Source: JAWKWH01 sp963669455 (GTDB lineage Bacteria > Pseudomonadota > Alphaproteobacteria > Rhizobiales > Rhizobiaceae). Taken from it: 64,000 nt of DNA. A program made the position numbers and the translations under genes. This document shows, in pieces, positions 10,796 to 18,551 of this stretch. The stretch is taken from contig OY770026.1 of assembly GCA_963669455.1 (NCBI GenBank), positions 1,612,001 to 1,676,000 on the forward strand. The letters are read 5' to 3'. A model generated the notes under the pieces. It searched no databases and had not been told where the DNA came from. It saw nothing but the letters and a program-made list of their open reading frames with translations. Numbering within the stretch: the stretch's first letter is position 1; every line of letters starts with the position of its first letter.

Positions 10796-11140
10796 TTAGC
10801 GACCGTTTTTGTAATCCCGGTCATGATCGGGTTGCGCCTCCGGCCCGCCTCTGCGCTGGCGGCGGAAGGCTTCACGGTCTTCGCCGTTTTGGCCTCGCGA
10901 TTGTGCCAGCTCGCGTTTGAGATCGTTGATCATGCCGTAAGTCTCACGGCCAAGCTCAGCGATGCGCAGTAGCTCCGATTGATAGAATGTGTTGGTGTCC
11001 TTGAGGTTGCCGTCCGGGTCTTCGTAGGTCTTGGCGAACGTCACGGTATGGTAATCGCGTTTTTCGCCCCGGTTTTCCCAGATAGTGGCTTTGAGCGCGC
11101 CGTCACGCACGACAAATTCGGGTTTGTTGCTGTCTGCCAT
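10796..11140 (-). CDS. Unknown island protein
   Basis: About 114 residues. The N-terminal half (EFVVRDGALKATIWENRGEK) looks like a compact beta-rich domain and is followed by a helix and a Gln/Arg/Gly-rich tail ending DHDRDYKNGR. AAGGAG precedes two adjacent ATGs; the second gives better spacing. Proteins starting with this FVVRDGxLKATIW pattern recur on mobilizable elements, but no function is known to me. Confidence 0.6.
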   Translation of the reverse strand: MADSNKPEFVVRDGALKATIWENRGEKRDYHTVTFAKTYEDPDGNLKDTNTFYQSELLRIAELGRETYGMINDLKRELAQSRGQNGEDREAFRRQRRGGPEAQPDHDRDYKNGR

Positions 11141-11169
11141 CATTTTCTCCTTTGCTGACGGGGGTTGAA

Positions 11170-11550
11170 TTATCGGCCTTGGGCATCGCGCATTGCGGCG
11201 CGAGCAGTTTTGAGCCGGGCAATCTTTTGCTGCTGTCTTGCTTCAGCATGATCTTTGGCCAGCGCATTGTTATGGGCGGTGCGATCCGGCCCCTGCGCCA
11301 GTTTCGGCGAGGGTTTTAAGGCCGGACGCGGGCGATCCTTCTTGATCATCTGCGAGCCGCGCCGTTTGGCTTTAAACGCCTCTTTCCTGCGCTCAGCCTC
11401 GCTCTTGCCGTCATCGCGCATTTGCCGCGCATTGAATGCGCAACGCTGCGTCTCGAATGTGCTGGTGAGGTCCGGCGCGGTGTCATTTGTCATCCGCGCA
11501 TGCGGCATGGTGGACCAGCGCATATGCGCTGACCGCGTTTTCTCGTTCAT
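11170..11550 (-). CDS. Unknown basic island protein
   Basis: A 126-residue, strongly basic, Ala/Lys/Arg-rich protein, likely helical in its C-terminal half (AEARQQQKIARLKTARAAMR). It is followed on the same strand by the 10796-11140 gene with a 29-nt gap. No family is recognised; nucleic-acid binding is possible from charge alone. Confidence 0.5.
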   Translation of the reverse strand: MNEKTRSAHMRWSTMPHARMTNDTAPDLTSTFETQRCAFNARQMRDDGKSEAERRKEAFKAKRRGSQMIKKDRPRPALKPSPKLAQGPDRTAHNNALAKDHAEARQQQKIARLKTARAAMRDAQGR

Positions 11551-11559
11551 TGGCCTGTC

Positions 11560-11712
11560 CTAGATTTCGATGCGGGAGCGGAAGCCGACCAGAAGACTGT
11601 CCGGCCCGGCCCTGAACATTCCGGCGCGTTTGAGATCAAAACGCGCGACAAACCCGGCGCTCCCAAACCGGTATCGGGCGTTGTGATCACCCGCAAATTC
11701 ATGTCCGTTCAT
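11560..11712 (-). CDS. Small island protein (50 aa)
   Basis: The minus-strand ORF from ATG 11712 reads MNGHEFAGDHNARYRFGSAG and ends SRIEI. A CAGGAG ribosome-binding sequence lies 10 nt upstream. It ends 9 nt before the start of the 11170-11550 gene, so it fits the same small-gene operon. No function is known. Confidence 0.5.
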   Translation of the reverse strand: MNGHEFAGDHNARYRFGSAGFVARFDLKRAGMFRAGPDSLLVGFRSRIEI

Positions 11713-11838
11713 TGGTTTTTTCTCCTGTTTTCAGACGAAAAAAAGCCGGGCGGGTGAAACCACCCTCCCGGCCAAATCTGATTGATTGAAAAAGGGGCAA
11801 TCCCCGCATTTGGCGAGAACCGCCCGTTGTGAAGCGGT

Positions 11839-11946
11839 CTATGATGCGGCGATGCCAATCACGACCAGAACCGCCAGAATTGCGGCGATAATGCCAAGCC
11901 AGTTGGTTTTCTTTTCATACAAATCACCGGTTTTCTTAAATGCCAT
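11839..11946 (-). CDS. Small single-TM protein (35 aa)
   Basis: ATG 11946 follows AAAAAGGAGAACACAA, a strong ribosome-binding context. The product MAFKKTGDLYEKKTNWLG is followed by one hydrophobic helix (IIAAILAVLVVIGIAAS). It probably sits in the inner membrane with the basic N-terminus inside. The neighbouring gene also codes a small membrane protein. Confidence 0.55.
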   Translation of the reverse strand: MAFKKTGDLYEKKTNWLGIIAAILAVLVVIGIAAS

Positions 11947-11971
11947 TTGTGTTCTCCTTTTTGGGTTGGGA

Positions 11972-12241
11972 TCAGATTGGCAGGAGGCCAAAGCGCATGA
12001 CCGCCCATGTGCTGAGAAGCCCCAGCGCAATGGCCAGCCCGGCACGTGCCGCAAAGAACACGGCGGCCCCTGTGATGCAGAACCACGCCATCCTGAACAG
12101 TCCGGCGAAGTCCGCTCCGTAAACATCAATGAAAGTCCCGGTTGCCCAATTGACAGTGAGTGAATTGGCAAAAGGCGTAATCATCACTGCTGCGATCGTC
12201 GCGAGCATATTGGTCAGACCGTCCATTGATCTTTGAAACAT
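11972..12241 (-). CDS. Small membrane protein of the island
   Basis: From ATG 12241 (MFQRSMDGLTNMLATIAAVM) the product is about 89 residues with two to three hydrophobic segments, including MAWFCITGAAVFFAARAGLA and LGLLSTWAVMRFGLLPI. The start is uncertain; a further upstream ATG in frame would add a low-complexity basic leader. No family is recognised. It lies 25 nt before the 35-residue TM protein on the same strand. Confidence 0.5.
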   Translation of the reverse strand: MFQRSMDGLTNMLATIAAVMITPFANSLTVNWATGTFIDVYGADFAGLFRMAWFCITGAAVFFAARAGLAIALGLLSTWAVMRFGLLPI

Positions 12242-12415
12242 CGGATTTGAATTGTTCGTCGCGCATCTCCTTTCCCGCCGCGCCGCAAAACACGGCCCGC
12301 CGTTGCTCATCATTTGTTGAAACTGTCTGTGAAACCCGAAGGCTCCGCGCCCCCCGGTGATGCCCTTATACGCCAGCCCGGATCGGTTTCCGGGTGATAG
12401 TTCAGGTAAACCTGA

Positions 12416-12841
12416 TTATTGCGGATTGTTATCGTTATCCGCCCGCAGGCCCCAAAGCCGCGTTTCAATAGGGAAGCTGGCCCGCAAGATGGTTGCCAGA
12501 ATGCGGGCGCGTTCCCGCGCCTCTATGCGGACATGCGGTATCACATGTCCCGGAACTTCCTTGCAGCAAAAATCGCGAAACCACTCACGGATCGACGGGC
12601 GCTCGAATTCTTCCATGTTGAGAAAGACTTCCGCTCCGTCCTCATCCATGATCCAGCCGGGAAAGTCGCGGTAAAGCTCAGTCAGAAATTCGTGCCAGTC
12701 TTCATCATTGAAATTCAGCGAATGGGCGAATCCGCGAAGGTCGCGAATATAGTCGGAATTATCCAGCTCATCATCGGTTGTAACCGCGATAAACAGGCGG
12801 CGGCAATATCCGCGCATCAGGCAATTCAGGCAGAGTTTCAT
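12416..12841 (-). CDS. Unknown island protein with N-terminal cysteines
   Basis: A 141-residue acidic protein with a Cys-rich N-terminus (MKLCLNCLMRGYCRRL) and a central segment of conserved appearance (DWHEFLTELYRDFPGWIMDEDG). The early cysteines could form a metal site, but the pattern is incomplete. Its start codon abuts the divergent gene at 12871, so the two share a very short control region. Confidence 0.55.
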   Translation of the reverse strand: MKLCLNCLMRGYCRRLFIAVTTDDELDNSDYIRDLRGFAHSLNFNDEDWHEFLTELYRDFPGWIMDEDGAEVFLNMEEFERPSIREWFRDFCCKEVPGHVIPHVRIEARERARILATILRASFPIETRLWGLRADNDNNPQ

Positions 12842-12870
12842 TGTCGGTCCTTTCGTCTCGGGAGTTTGTT

Positions 12871-13626
12871 TTGCTCTTCAAGTCGAAAGTCAGCGCTGAC
12901 CTTTGCTATGCCGGTGACGTTATCTGCTTTATGGGAATTGAAAACGCTCTACGGTATCTCAGGAAGAATATTCCCCCCGAAGGCGAGATTGACGTGCCGC
13001 GAAAATATCAACGCAAAAACCGGTACTGCCGCAACACAAAATTCAGCGAAGAAGAATTCGCTCAGGCGCTCGGAGATTTTATGGGTGGTTTGGGCGCGGC
13101 AGCGTGCGCCAAGAATGTCCGGCGCTCAGAGCGATCCGTTAGGGATATGTTTTCCAGATTCCGGGACCGCCTCATGGAAGATGAGATGCTGACTGGCTGG
13201 ATGGGCGGGGGCAAGCTTCCCGCTACGGATGATCCGGTTTGGCCCGCAATCTATGATTGTCTGTTTCATTGCCGTGCCTATGTGGATGACAGAGTCTATT
13301 CCTCACCAACATATGTTGCCGAATATCGAGGGGTTGAACCCGATGGTGATCATTCGCAAAAAGTCCTCACCTTTGTCCGTCAGAGACGCGGAACAAAATG
13401 CACAACTTGTCCAATAAGGCTTCAATTCAAATTCGATGTTCTGGTGCGCGAAGTGATGGGAAAACACATGCTGCGGGTCGGCGGCATTCCGCGGGAGAAT
13501 TTCAAGCCACATTACTTTGAAATCATGCTCCGGGCAGCGCTAACGATCAAAAACAAGAAGTTCAGGCCGCCGCAGGGGTTTGATCAGGGATACATTCTTC
13601 GAAGACTGGCGGAAGACCCGCTATGA
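12871..13626 (+). CDS. Unknown island protein, possible HTH
   Basis: About 251 residues from TTG 12871, which has GGGAG six bases upstream; ATG 12931 and TTG 12841 are alternatives. A segment near residue 75 (AAACAKNVRRSERSVRDMFS) looks like a helix-turn-helix, and KCTTCP further on gives a CxxC pair. This combination is seen in some transposase-like and regulator proteins, but I cannot assign a family. It is divergent from the 12416-12841 gene and converges with the 13636 gene. Confidence 0.55.
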   Translation: MLFKSKVSADLCYAGDVICFMGIENALRYLRKNIPPEGEIDVPRKYQRKNRYCRNTKFSEEEFAQALGDFMGGLGAAACAKNVRRSERSVRDMFSRFRDRLMEDEMLTGWMGGGKLPATDDPVWPAIYDCLFHCRAYVDDRVYSSPTYVAEYRGVEPDGDHSQKVLTFVRQRRGTKCTTCPIRLQFKFDVLVREVMGKHMLRVGGIPRENFKPHYFEIMLRAALTIKNKKFRPPQGFDQGYILRRLAEDPL

Positions 13627-13635
13627 TCGCCCGGA

Positions 13636-14082
13636 TCAAATAAAGCGGAACGAGTTTTCAGGGTTGCTTCTGAGGGAAGCAGCATATTCGTCCATCTTCC
13701 GCGCCATGTCGTCGTAATATTCTTTCCACTCGGGATTGAGGTTCAACGATCTGACAACATTGGCAATGTCTTCCAAGACAATTGCGCCAATGACGTGGGC
13801 GGGTTTTTCTCCGTCCGGGGATTCGACCGGTTGCAACGGGTTTTCGGATAACGCAGCGCTGATAAATCGTGCGGCGCTTATAAGCTTCTCGGTATCATCA
13901 ACAGCCGCCTCGGTGATGCTGCCTTCATTCAGACGTTCCGAAAAAAATCCCGCTGCGCCATCAAGATAGGTAACGGCCAGATCGACAACATTTTCAGGAA
14001 CAATGTCTTCCACGCCGAGCGCGGTAAGATCAAAAATGATTTGCGCTTTTTGCGCCAGATCATGGTGTGCATCACCGGTCAT
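13636..14082 (-). CDS. Unknown island protein downstream of parDE
   Basis: A 148-residue acidic, helix-rich protein (MTGDAHHDLAQKAQIIFDL at the start, GAIVLEDIANVVRSLNLNP later). It starts 21 nt after the parE stop on the same strand, so it may be read from the TA promoter. No family is recognised and no membrane segment or signal peptide is seen. Confidence 0.55.
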   Translation of the reverse strand: MTGDAHHDLAQKAQIIFDLTALGVEDIVPENVVDLAVTYLDGAAGFFSERLNEGSITEAAVDDTEKLISAARFISAALSENPLQPVESPDGEKPAHVIGAIVLEDIANVVRSLNLNPEWKEYYDDMARKMDEYAASLRSNPENSFRFI

Positions 14083-14103
14083 CTCGCCAATCCGTTCCAG
14101 ATG

Positions 14104-14391
14104 TCAAAGTTCGGTTTTCGGGTTTTGGTGGCGCAGGATCGCCATGATTTCTACCCCGGTATCGGTAACGCGGTAGTAGATCGCATCAACGCCGCAAACC
14201 GATCTGCGGTAGCCTTCGCGGATGTCATCGACCGCCGGGTAAAGATACGGGTTTTCAGCCAGCGTTTCAAAACGCTCGAAAAACTGAAAATAATACGCAT
14301 CCGCCGCCTGTTCCCCATGGTGGCGCGCACCCCATTGGTGAATGCAGATGAGGTCCTCTTCGGCCTGATCGCTGAGTTTATAACTCCCCAT
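14104..14391 (-). CDS. parE: ParE/RelE-superfamily toxin
   Basis: The 95-residue product has the ParE pattern: YKLSDQAEEDLICIHQWGAR at the N-terminus, then FFERFETLAENPYLYP, a conserved RSVCGVDAIYYRV core and EIMAILRHQ at the C-terminus. ParE toxins poison DNA gyrase. The gene overlaps the upstream parD by 14 nt, typical of antitoxin-first type II modules. It probably stabilises the island. Confidence 0.88.
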   Translation of the reverse strand: MGSYKLSDQAEEDLICIHQWGARHHGEQAADAYYFQFFERFETLAENPYLYPAVDDIREGYRRSVCGVDAIYYRVTDTGVEIMAILRHQNPKTEL

Positions 14392-14635
14392 TGCGGCGTA
14401 ACTCTTTTTTGGACTTTTCCAATATCTGCTCCGCCGTCAGGGAGGTAAAACCGCCTTTTTCCGCAGCGATGAGTTTTGCACGAATGGCTTCAATCTCATC
14501 GGTGCGCATTTGTTTTTCGCGCAAAGCCTCGCGGACAAGCTCGCTGTCCGTGGCGTAGTTCCCGGTTTGCATTTGCGCCTGTATCCATTGTTCCTGCTGA
14601 TCGGTGATACTGACACTCTTTTTGACCATTGGCAT
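14378..14635 (-). CDS. parD: ParD-type antitoxin
   Basis: The product MPMVKKSVSITDQQEQWIQA contains the ribbon-helix-helix DNA-binding N-terminus of ParD antitoxins (GNYATDSELVREALRE), followed by a charged toxin-binding tail. ATG 14635 is chosen because GGAGA lies nine bases upstream. The family represses its own promoter; the AT-rich stretch just upstream (about 14650-14680) is the likely operator. Confidence 0.88.
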   Translation of the reverse strand: MPMVKKSVSITDQQEQWIQAQMQTGNYATDSELVREALREKQMRTDEIEAIRAKLIAAEKGGFTSLTAEQILEKSKKELRRNGEL

Positions 14636-14844
14636 AATTTCAATCTCCAAAAGTATTAAATATTACTACTTTATCCTACCATGAATTCGCGGCGGCATTC
14701 AAGGAATCTGTCATAGTCCAAAGTTTGCGCCTGTATGCCGGATCGCGGTATAATATTGCCTATGGTTTTGTTTCTTATAAGGTATTTTGATTTCAAGGGA
14801 TTGGCCGGGCCATTTGGGCGCAGTGCGTTGAGAACATTGAACAC

Positions 14845-14873
14845 AGCGCATGTTGATACAATCAACATGCGCT
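14845..14873. repeat. Perfect 12-bp inverted repeat
   Basis: AGCGCATGTTGA and its complement flank a 5-nt loop (TACAA). It lies 47 nt before the start of the 14920 gene, in the 284-nt gap after parD. No T-run follows, so it is more likely an operator or RNA hairpin than a terminator. Confidence 0.6.
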
Positions 14874-14919
14874 TCGGCTTATCGGTAGATAAGCGCGGAT
14901 TTTCAAACGGGGCGATATC

Positions 14920-15711
14920 ATGACGGATCGCCCCGATGGCATAGGCCCAGACGAATTTGAAACCTATTCAGAGCTGTTCCGTGTAAAGGCGGCAGCGGAA
15001 GATTTTGACGACCAGCAACATGCGATTGCGGATCGGGATGTCGGTAGATACCGCAAGCACATTCAAAACCGTGACGTTGATCCGGTTACGGGCGAGAAAC
15101 GGAGTTCCGTATCTGAGCGCATCCGAAGAACGCTTGATTGGTTGCTTCTCAATGATCCCGAGTTCGCCCGCATCCATAACACTGCGATGACAGCTTTGGC
15201 CGGGGCGGAAGATGCAACGCAAGTCGCATTGGAAAAAATCCTCCTCACCATCACCGGGGAACAGGTCGCATTGAAGGATATGGAATCCCGCGCCGCACGG
15301 CTGGAGGACGGGACGCTTGTATTCAGAAATGCAAAAGGCGAAATCGTCACCGCAGACGGCAATCGCGTGGGTGATAATCTTGCCGCCGGAATTGTCTGGC
15401 GCGGGGACGAGCCGACATATGAAGAATATCTGGCGCAACTGGAACGCGTTGAAGACCTCCGCCGCGACGAGGCCGAACTGCGCGGCATCGAAACCGAGCT
15501 TGGCGATATCAGAGGTGCGTTGACCGACAACGAAGCCCCGCCATCAGCAGAGCAGGTCGAAACCCTGACCGACCGGATTGAGGAATTGCAGGGACAAGCA
15601 GATTCGCTTACCCCCCGAAATATCGAGTTCATATCTGACGTGGAAGCCGCGGACCGCACCCGCAACTCGGACAGTGTTGCGACATCAATTCCGGCCATGC
15701 CGAGAACCTAA
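14920..15711 (+). CDS. Unknown island protein with coiled-coil character
   Basis: A 263-residue, very acidic soluble protein. Residues about 160-225 are rich in Glu, Leu and Arg in a heptad-like pattern (EEYLAQLERVEDLRRDEAEL and later DRIEELQGQADSL), suggesting a coiled coil. The middle (DGTLVFRNAKGEIVTADGN) looks like a small beta domain. Proteins of this kind occur on mobilizable elements without known function. GGGG precedes the ATG; a strong hairpin lies upstream. Confidence 0.6.
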   Translation: MTDRPDGIGPDEFETYSELFRVKAAAEDFDDQQHAIADRDVGRYRKHIQNRDVDPVTGEKRSSVSERIRRTLDWLLLNDPEFARIHNTAMTALAGAEDATQVALEKILLTITGEQVALKDMESRAARLEDGTLVFRNAKGEIVTADGNRVGDNLAAGIVWRGDEPTYEEYLAQLERVEDLRRDEAELRGIETELGDIRGALTDNEAPPSAEQVETLTDRIEELQGQADSLTPRNIEFISDVEAADRTRNSDSVATSIPAMPRT

Positions 15712-16064
15712 CCACTGATCTTACCGCAAGCCTGCTCAATGAAACCAAGAACTACTGCATTGGGGTGAAAGGCTTTGTATTGCGGCATCTGACGCAACAT
15801 CTCGGCATTTCTAGCATCCGTGATCGAGTCACTTTTGAAGTACCAATTGTCGATACAGCGGGCGAGTTCGGGTCGAACCTGCGCTGCAAATATCCCTGCC
15901 ATGCTGATTGCAACCTGCAAGAACGACACCTGCGCCTTGCGCTCCCATGTCAAAAAATCCGCCGTGGTCGTGCCTGCTTGGGCGGGAGGTGCAATATTAC
16001 TCAAAGATAAAGACAACATAAGTGCAAATAAAATTCGATTTCTGTTTATTATTACTGCATCCAA
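15708..16064 (-). CDS. Secreted unknown protein
   Basis: A 118-residue product with a typical Sec signal peptide: basic NRNR, the hydrophobic ILFALMLSLSLSNIA and a probable cleavage after AQA. The mature part contains a Cys pair (LARCIDNW and IEQACGK) that could form a disulphide. Its size and signal resemble small periplasmic immunity-like proteins, but no family is assigned. The likely start is TTG. It converges with and overlaps the end of the 14920 gene by 4 nt. Confidence 0.55.
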   Translation of the reverse strand: MDAVIINRNRILFALMLSLSLSNIAPPAQAGTTTADFLTWERKAQVSFLQVAISMAGIFAAQVRPELARCIDNWYFKSDSITDARNAEMLRQMPQYKAFHPNAVVLGFIEQACGKISG

Positions 16065-16187
16065 AAAGGAACAATTTTGTCTTTAACTGATTCTTTTATG
16101 GAGAAATATAGAAAATATGATAAAAGTCGCAGAAACCGGGACTTTCGGGTCCGGGCCAATCCCAAGGAGATGCCGCTATGAGCGCCG

Positions 16188-16209
16188 GACAAAAACCTTC
16201 GTTTTTGTC
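16188..16209. repeat. Hairpin upstream of the resolvase
   Basis: GACAAAAAC-CTTC-GTTTTTGTC is a perfect 9-bp stem with a 4-nt loop, ending 17 nt before the resolvase start. A short ORF with its own ribosome site (ATG 16178, MSAGQKPSFLSPVRCPHDN) runs through it and into the resolvase gene. Together they could control resolvase translation. Confidence 0.45.
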
Positions 16210-16226
16210 ACCTGTGAGGTGTCCCC

Positions 16227-16844
16227 ATGACAATCTGGCCGAGAAGTATAGAACCGCCCGCGCCTTGCGGGCGCATCATCGGATATGCGCGGGTTTCCAC
16301 CGCTGATCAAAAACTCGATCACCAACTTGACCTTCTGGCGAAGGCTGGATGCGATAAGGTGTTTTACGATCCGGGCGTCTCAGGCGCAAAAGCCGAGCGG
16401 CCCGGGCTGGACAAGATGCTGCGCTTTCTTCGCCCCGGTGATATCGTTGTGGTCTACAAGCTGGATCGGCTTGGGCGGTCCGTGCTGCATCTCTCTGACC
16501 TCATCACCCGCTTTGATAATGGGGACGTGCATTTTTGCTCCCTGACCGAAGGGATCGACACCACCACATCCGGCGGCAAGCTGATCTTTCATATCTTCGC
16601 TGCTGTTGCGGAGTTCCACCGCGATCTCATCCGCGAAAACACCATCAACGGCCTGAACGCCGCCCGCAAGCGCGGCAGCAGACTCGGCAGGCCGCCGATC
16701 CTTGATGATATCACCACCCTCGAAGCCCACCGGTTCATGCGCCAAGAAGGCGCATCGCTGGAAATGACCGCCGACCGCTTCAATGTCTCAACACGAACCC
16801 TGCAACGGCGGTTCGGCGGATTGGGATTGAAACAGGCTGCGTGA
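16227..16844 (+). CDS. Serine resolvase/invertase
   Basis: The 205-residue product has the catalytic IGYARVSTADQKLDHQLD block with the nucleophile Ser, then VVVYKLDRLGRS, the LTEGIDTTTSGGKLIFHIFA helix region and the RKRGSRLGRPP linker. The C-terminal HTH (FNVSTRTLQRRFG) binds DNA. This is the Tn3/Hin-type small recombinase architecture. It likely resolves multimers or inverts a segment of the island; no clear res site was found. Confidence 0.92.
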   Translation: MTIWPRSIEPPAPCGRIIGYARVSTADQKLDHQLDLLAKAGCDKVFYDPGVSGAKAERPGLDKMLRFLRPGDIVVVYKLDRLGRSVLHLSDLITRFDNGDVHFCSLTEGIDTTTSGGKLIFHIFAAVAEFHRDLIRENTINGLNAARKRGSRLGRPPILDDITTLEAHRFMRQEGASLEMTADRFNVSTRTLQRRFGGLGLKQAA

Positions 16845-17014
16845 TACCGGGTAAGGTGCTTGCCGACAAATCCGTCGAAGGCGAGTTTACGGTCTTGGGA
16901 TTTCGCCATGCTTTGGATGGTGATATTGCCATGCCGAATGACAAAGCCCATTGGGTCGTTCAGCAGGGGTGTGTTTTTGACCTCATGCATGAGCGAACAG
17001 TCGAGGAATCATAG
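16841..17014 (+). CDS. Small ORF coupled to the resolvase
   Basis: GTG 16841 overlaps the resolvase stop (GTGA). The 57-residue product VIPGKVLADKSVEGEFTVLG, continuing RHALDGDIAMPNDKAHWVVQ, has normal codon use and composition for a coding region. The function is unknown. The overlap suggests translational coupling; the lack of a recognised family keeps confidence low. Confidence 0.4.
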   Translation: MIPGKVLADKSVEGEFTVLGFRHALDGDIAMPNDKAHWVVQQGCVFDLMHERTVEES

Positions 17015-17054
17015 CCAGCGAAACCGTCCCAGCGATCCTTCGTTGTCCCTGAGG

Positions 17055-17501
17055 TCAAGACAGGAAATAGATGGCGTATCCGGTGGCCACCAAAAAACAT
17101 CCGAGCGAAATAAAGTAACAATACGCTGAAAATACCTCGATCCTACGAGTGGCCGGTGCAGATAGAAGGCGCTTGTGTTGTTCGGCGGCTGCATCGCCCA
17201 ACTGATCCAGCATAGATTCCAATTCCGGTGTTAGGTGTTCGCTTTCAAGAGCCGAACCGATGAATTCGCGGGCATGGTTCAACCTCTCCCTGCTATGGAT
17301 ATCGTCATTTAGCAGCATGGCTCGCGCATGTACGCCGAATGCAAACACAACGCCCAACAGGTAAACGGCACTCGGAAAAATCGGCAGTTCAAATGTTTGC
17401 GTTGGAATGACTTTTGCCACTGCCACCAGACTAGCGGAAAGCCCGGTTCCATTCGCCTTGAATGGCAGGGCGGAGTAATCTTCAACGCGAAAGTATTTCA
17501 T
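17055..17501 (-). CDS. Two-TM membrane protein of the island
   Basis: From ATG 17501 (MKYFRVEDYSALPFKANG) the product is about 148 residues. One membrane helix lies near residues 35-55 (FPSAVYLLGVVFAFGVHA) and one at the C-terminus (YCYFISLGCFLVATGYAIYF). Between them is a charged helical region (ELESMLDQLGDAAAEQHKRL). A longer frame opens at 17750, but that extension runs through a strong inverted repeat and looks non-coding. No function is recognised. Confidence 0.5.
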   Translation of the reverse strand: MKYFRVEDYSALPFKANGTGLSASLVAVAKVIPTQTFELPIFPSAVYLLGVVFAFGVHARAMLLNDDIHSRERLNHAREFIGSALESEHLTPELESMLDQLGDAAAEQHKRLLSAPATRRIEVFSAYCYFISLGCFLVATGYAIYFLS

Positions 17502-17569
17502 GCCACTCTTTAACACGAAAATATTTGATCCAATAATATGAAGGGTCAGAAAAGCTCTTAACGTTTCAC

Positions 17570-17602
17570 GCAAGATGTGCGTGGTAGTACCACGCATCTT
17601 GC
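17570..17602. repeat. Inverted repeat with a 1-nt bulge
   Basis: GCAAGATG(T)GCGTGGTA and its complement TACCACGCATCTTGC meet almost without a loop. A second, GC-rich hairpin (GGTGC-AA-GCACC) follows within 10 nt. They lie upstream of the 17055-17501 membrane protein, between it and higB. Confidence 0.6.
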
Positions 17603-17815
17603 CGGGCGGTGCAAGCACCGGCCCGTAGGGGTGCGTGCCGCCCCCCGTTTCACCCCCCTGCCATGTGGCGCATCTTTCGGTATCGAGCCTCAATGCGCCA
17701 TCGAATCGTATCGCCGGTTCATCGTTCGCAAACACCACGGGTATTTGCATTCTCGATTAATATCTGATTTCCGTATTTTGTTGCGCTACACGATACGAAC
17801 ATGATATCCTGAAAC

Positions 17816-18106
17816 ATGAGGATCAGGAACATTCGCCACAAAGGGCTGCGCGGCCTTGTCGAGAAGAATAACTCAAAAGGCCTGCAACAGGATTATGTGA
17901 CGAAGATCATCGATATCATGGCTTTCTTGATCGAGATTGATGATATCGCCGAGGTGTTCGATCTTCAAAAGTACAAACCGCATTTGCTTGGCGGCGATAG
18001 AACCAGAGTTTACAGCCTGCATGTCAGCGCGAATTGGCGCATTACCTTCAAGCATGATGCGGATGAAAGCGAGCTGTATGATGTTGACTACGAGGATTAC
18101 CACTAA
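17816..18106 (+). CDS. higB: HigB-type toxin (RelE superfamily)
   Basis: The 96-residue product contains the HigB/killer pattern: RNIRHKGLRGLVEKNNSKGL, an AFLIEIDDIAEVF helix, RVYSLHVSANWRITFKHD and a final YDVDYEDYH. HigB toxins are ribosome-dependent mRNA nucleases. The toxin-first order, with higA 15 nt downstream, is characteristic of higBA modules. Confidence 0.9.
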   Translation: MRIRNIRHKGLRGLVEKNNSKGLQQDYVTKIIDIMAFLIEIDDIAEVFDLQKYKPHLLGGDRTRVYSLHVSANWRITFKHDADESELYDVDYEDYH

Positions 18107-18121
18107 CGGTAAGGAGTACGA

Positions 18122-18418
18122 ATGATGGCGATTGAAATTGGAGTGAAACCACCGCATCCAGGAGGCTTTATCAGGCGGTCCGTGCTACCGGACGAATTAT
18201 CCGTGACCGATGCTGCAAAAGCCTTGGGCGTTGGTCGTCCGGCGTTGTCCAACCTTCTAAACGAGAAGGCTTCGCTCTCCCCGGAAATGGCGCTTAGGGT
18301 GGAAAAGGCGTTTGGCATAAAAATGGACACGTTGCTAAAGATGCAGACCCGCTACGACGCCTATTACGTTCGCCAGCGGGAGGCCGATATTCAGGTTGAG
18401 CGGTTTGTGACGGCATAA
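18122..18418 (+). CDS. higA: HigA-type antitoxin (XRE family)
   Basis: A 98-residue HTH protein with the HigA N-terminus KPPHPGGFIRRSVLPDELSV and a Cro/CI-type helix-turn-helix (AAKALGVGRPALSNLLNEKA). AAGGAG lies upstream of the double ATG. It neutralises HigB and represses the operon in known systems. Confidence 0.92.
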   Translation: MMAIEIGVKPPHPGGFIRRSVLPDELSVTDAAKALGVGRPALSNLLNEKASLSPEMALRVEKAFGIKMDTLLKMQTRYDAYYVRQREADIQVERFVTA

Positions 18419-18487
18419 TTCTGATTGATTAATACAAAGAACTGCAACGCCACCTCGTTTGCGAACCTTACTTCATTCTTGGATATT

Positions 18488-18510
18488 GATTGCAATGCAG
18501 CGTTGCAATC
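18488..18510. promoter_or_regulatory. Palindromic site before the GHKL-nuclease gene
   Basis: GATTGCAA and TTGCAATC form perfect 8-bp arms around a 7-nt spacer, 41 nt before the TTG start of the 18552 gene. The symmetry and position fit a dimeric repressor operator; HigA or another island regulator could be the ligand. Binding is inferred only. Confidence 0.45.
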
Positions 18511-18551
18511 ATGCATAGTGATATGAATTTTAAACCCGCAGTGTATTTAAA

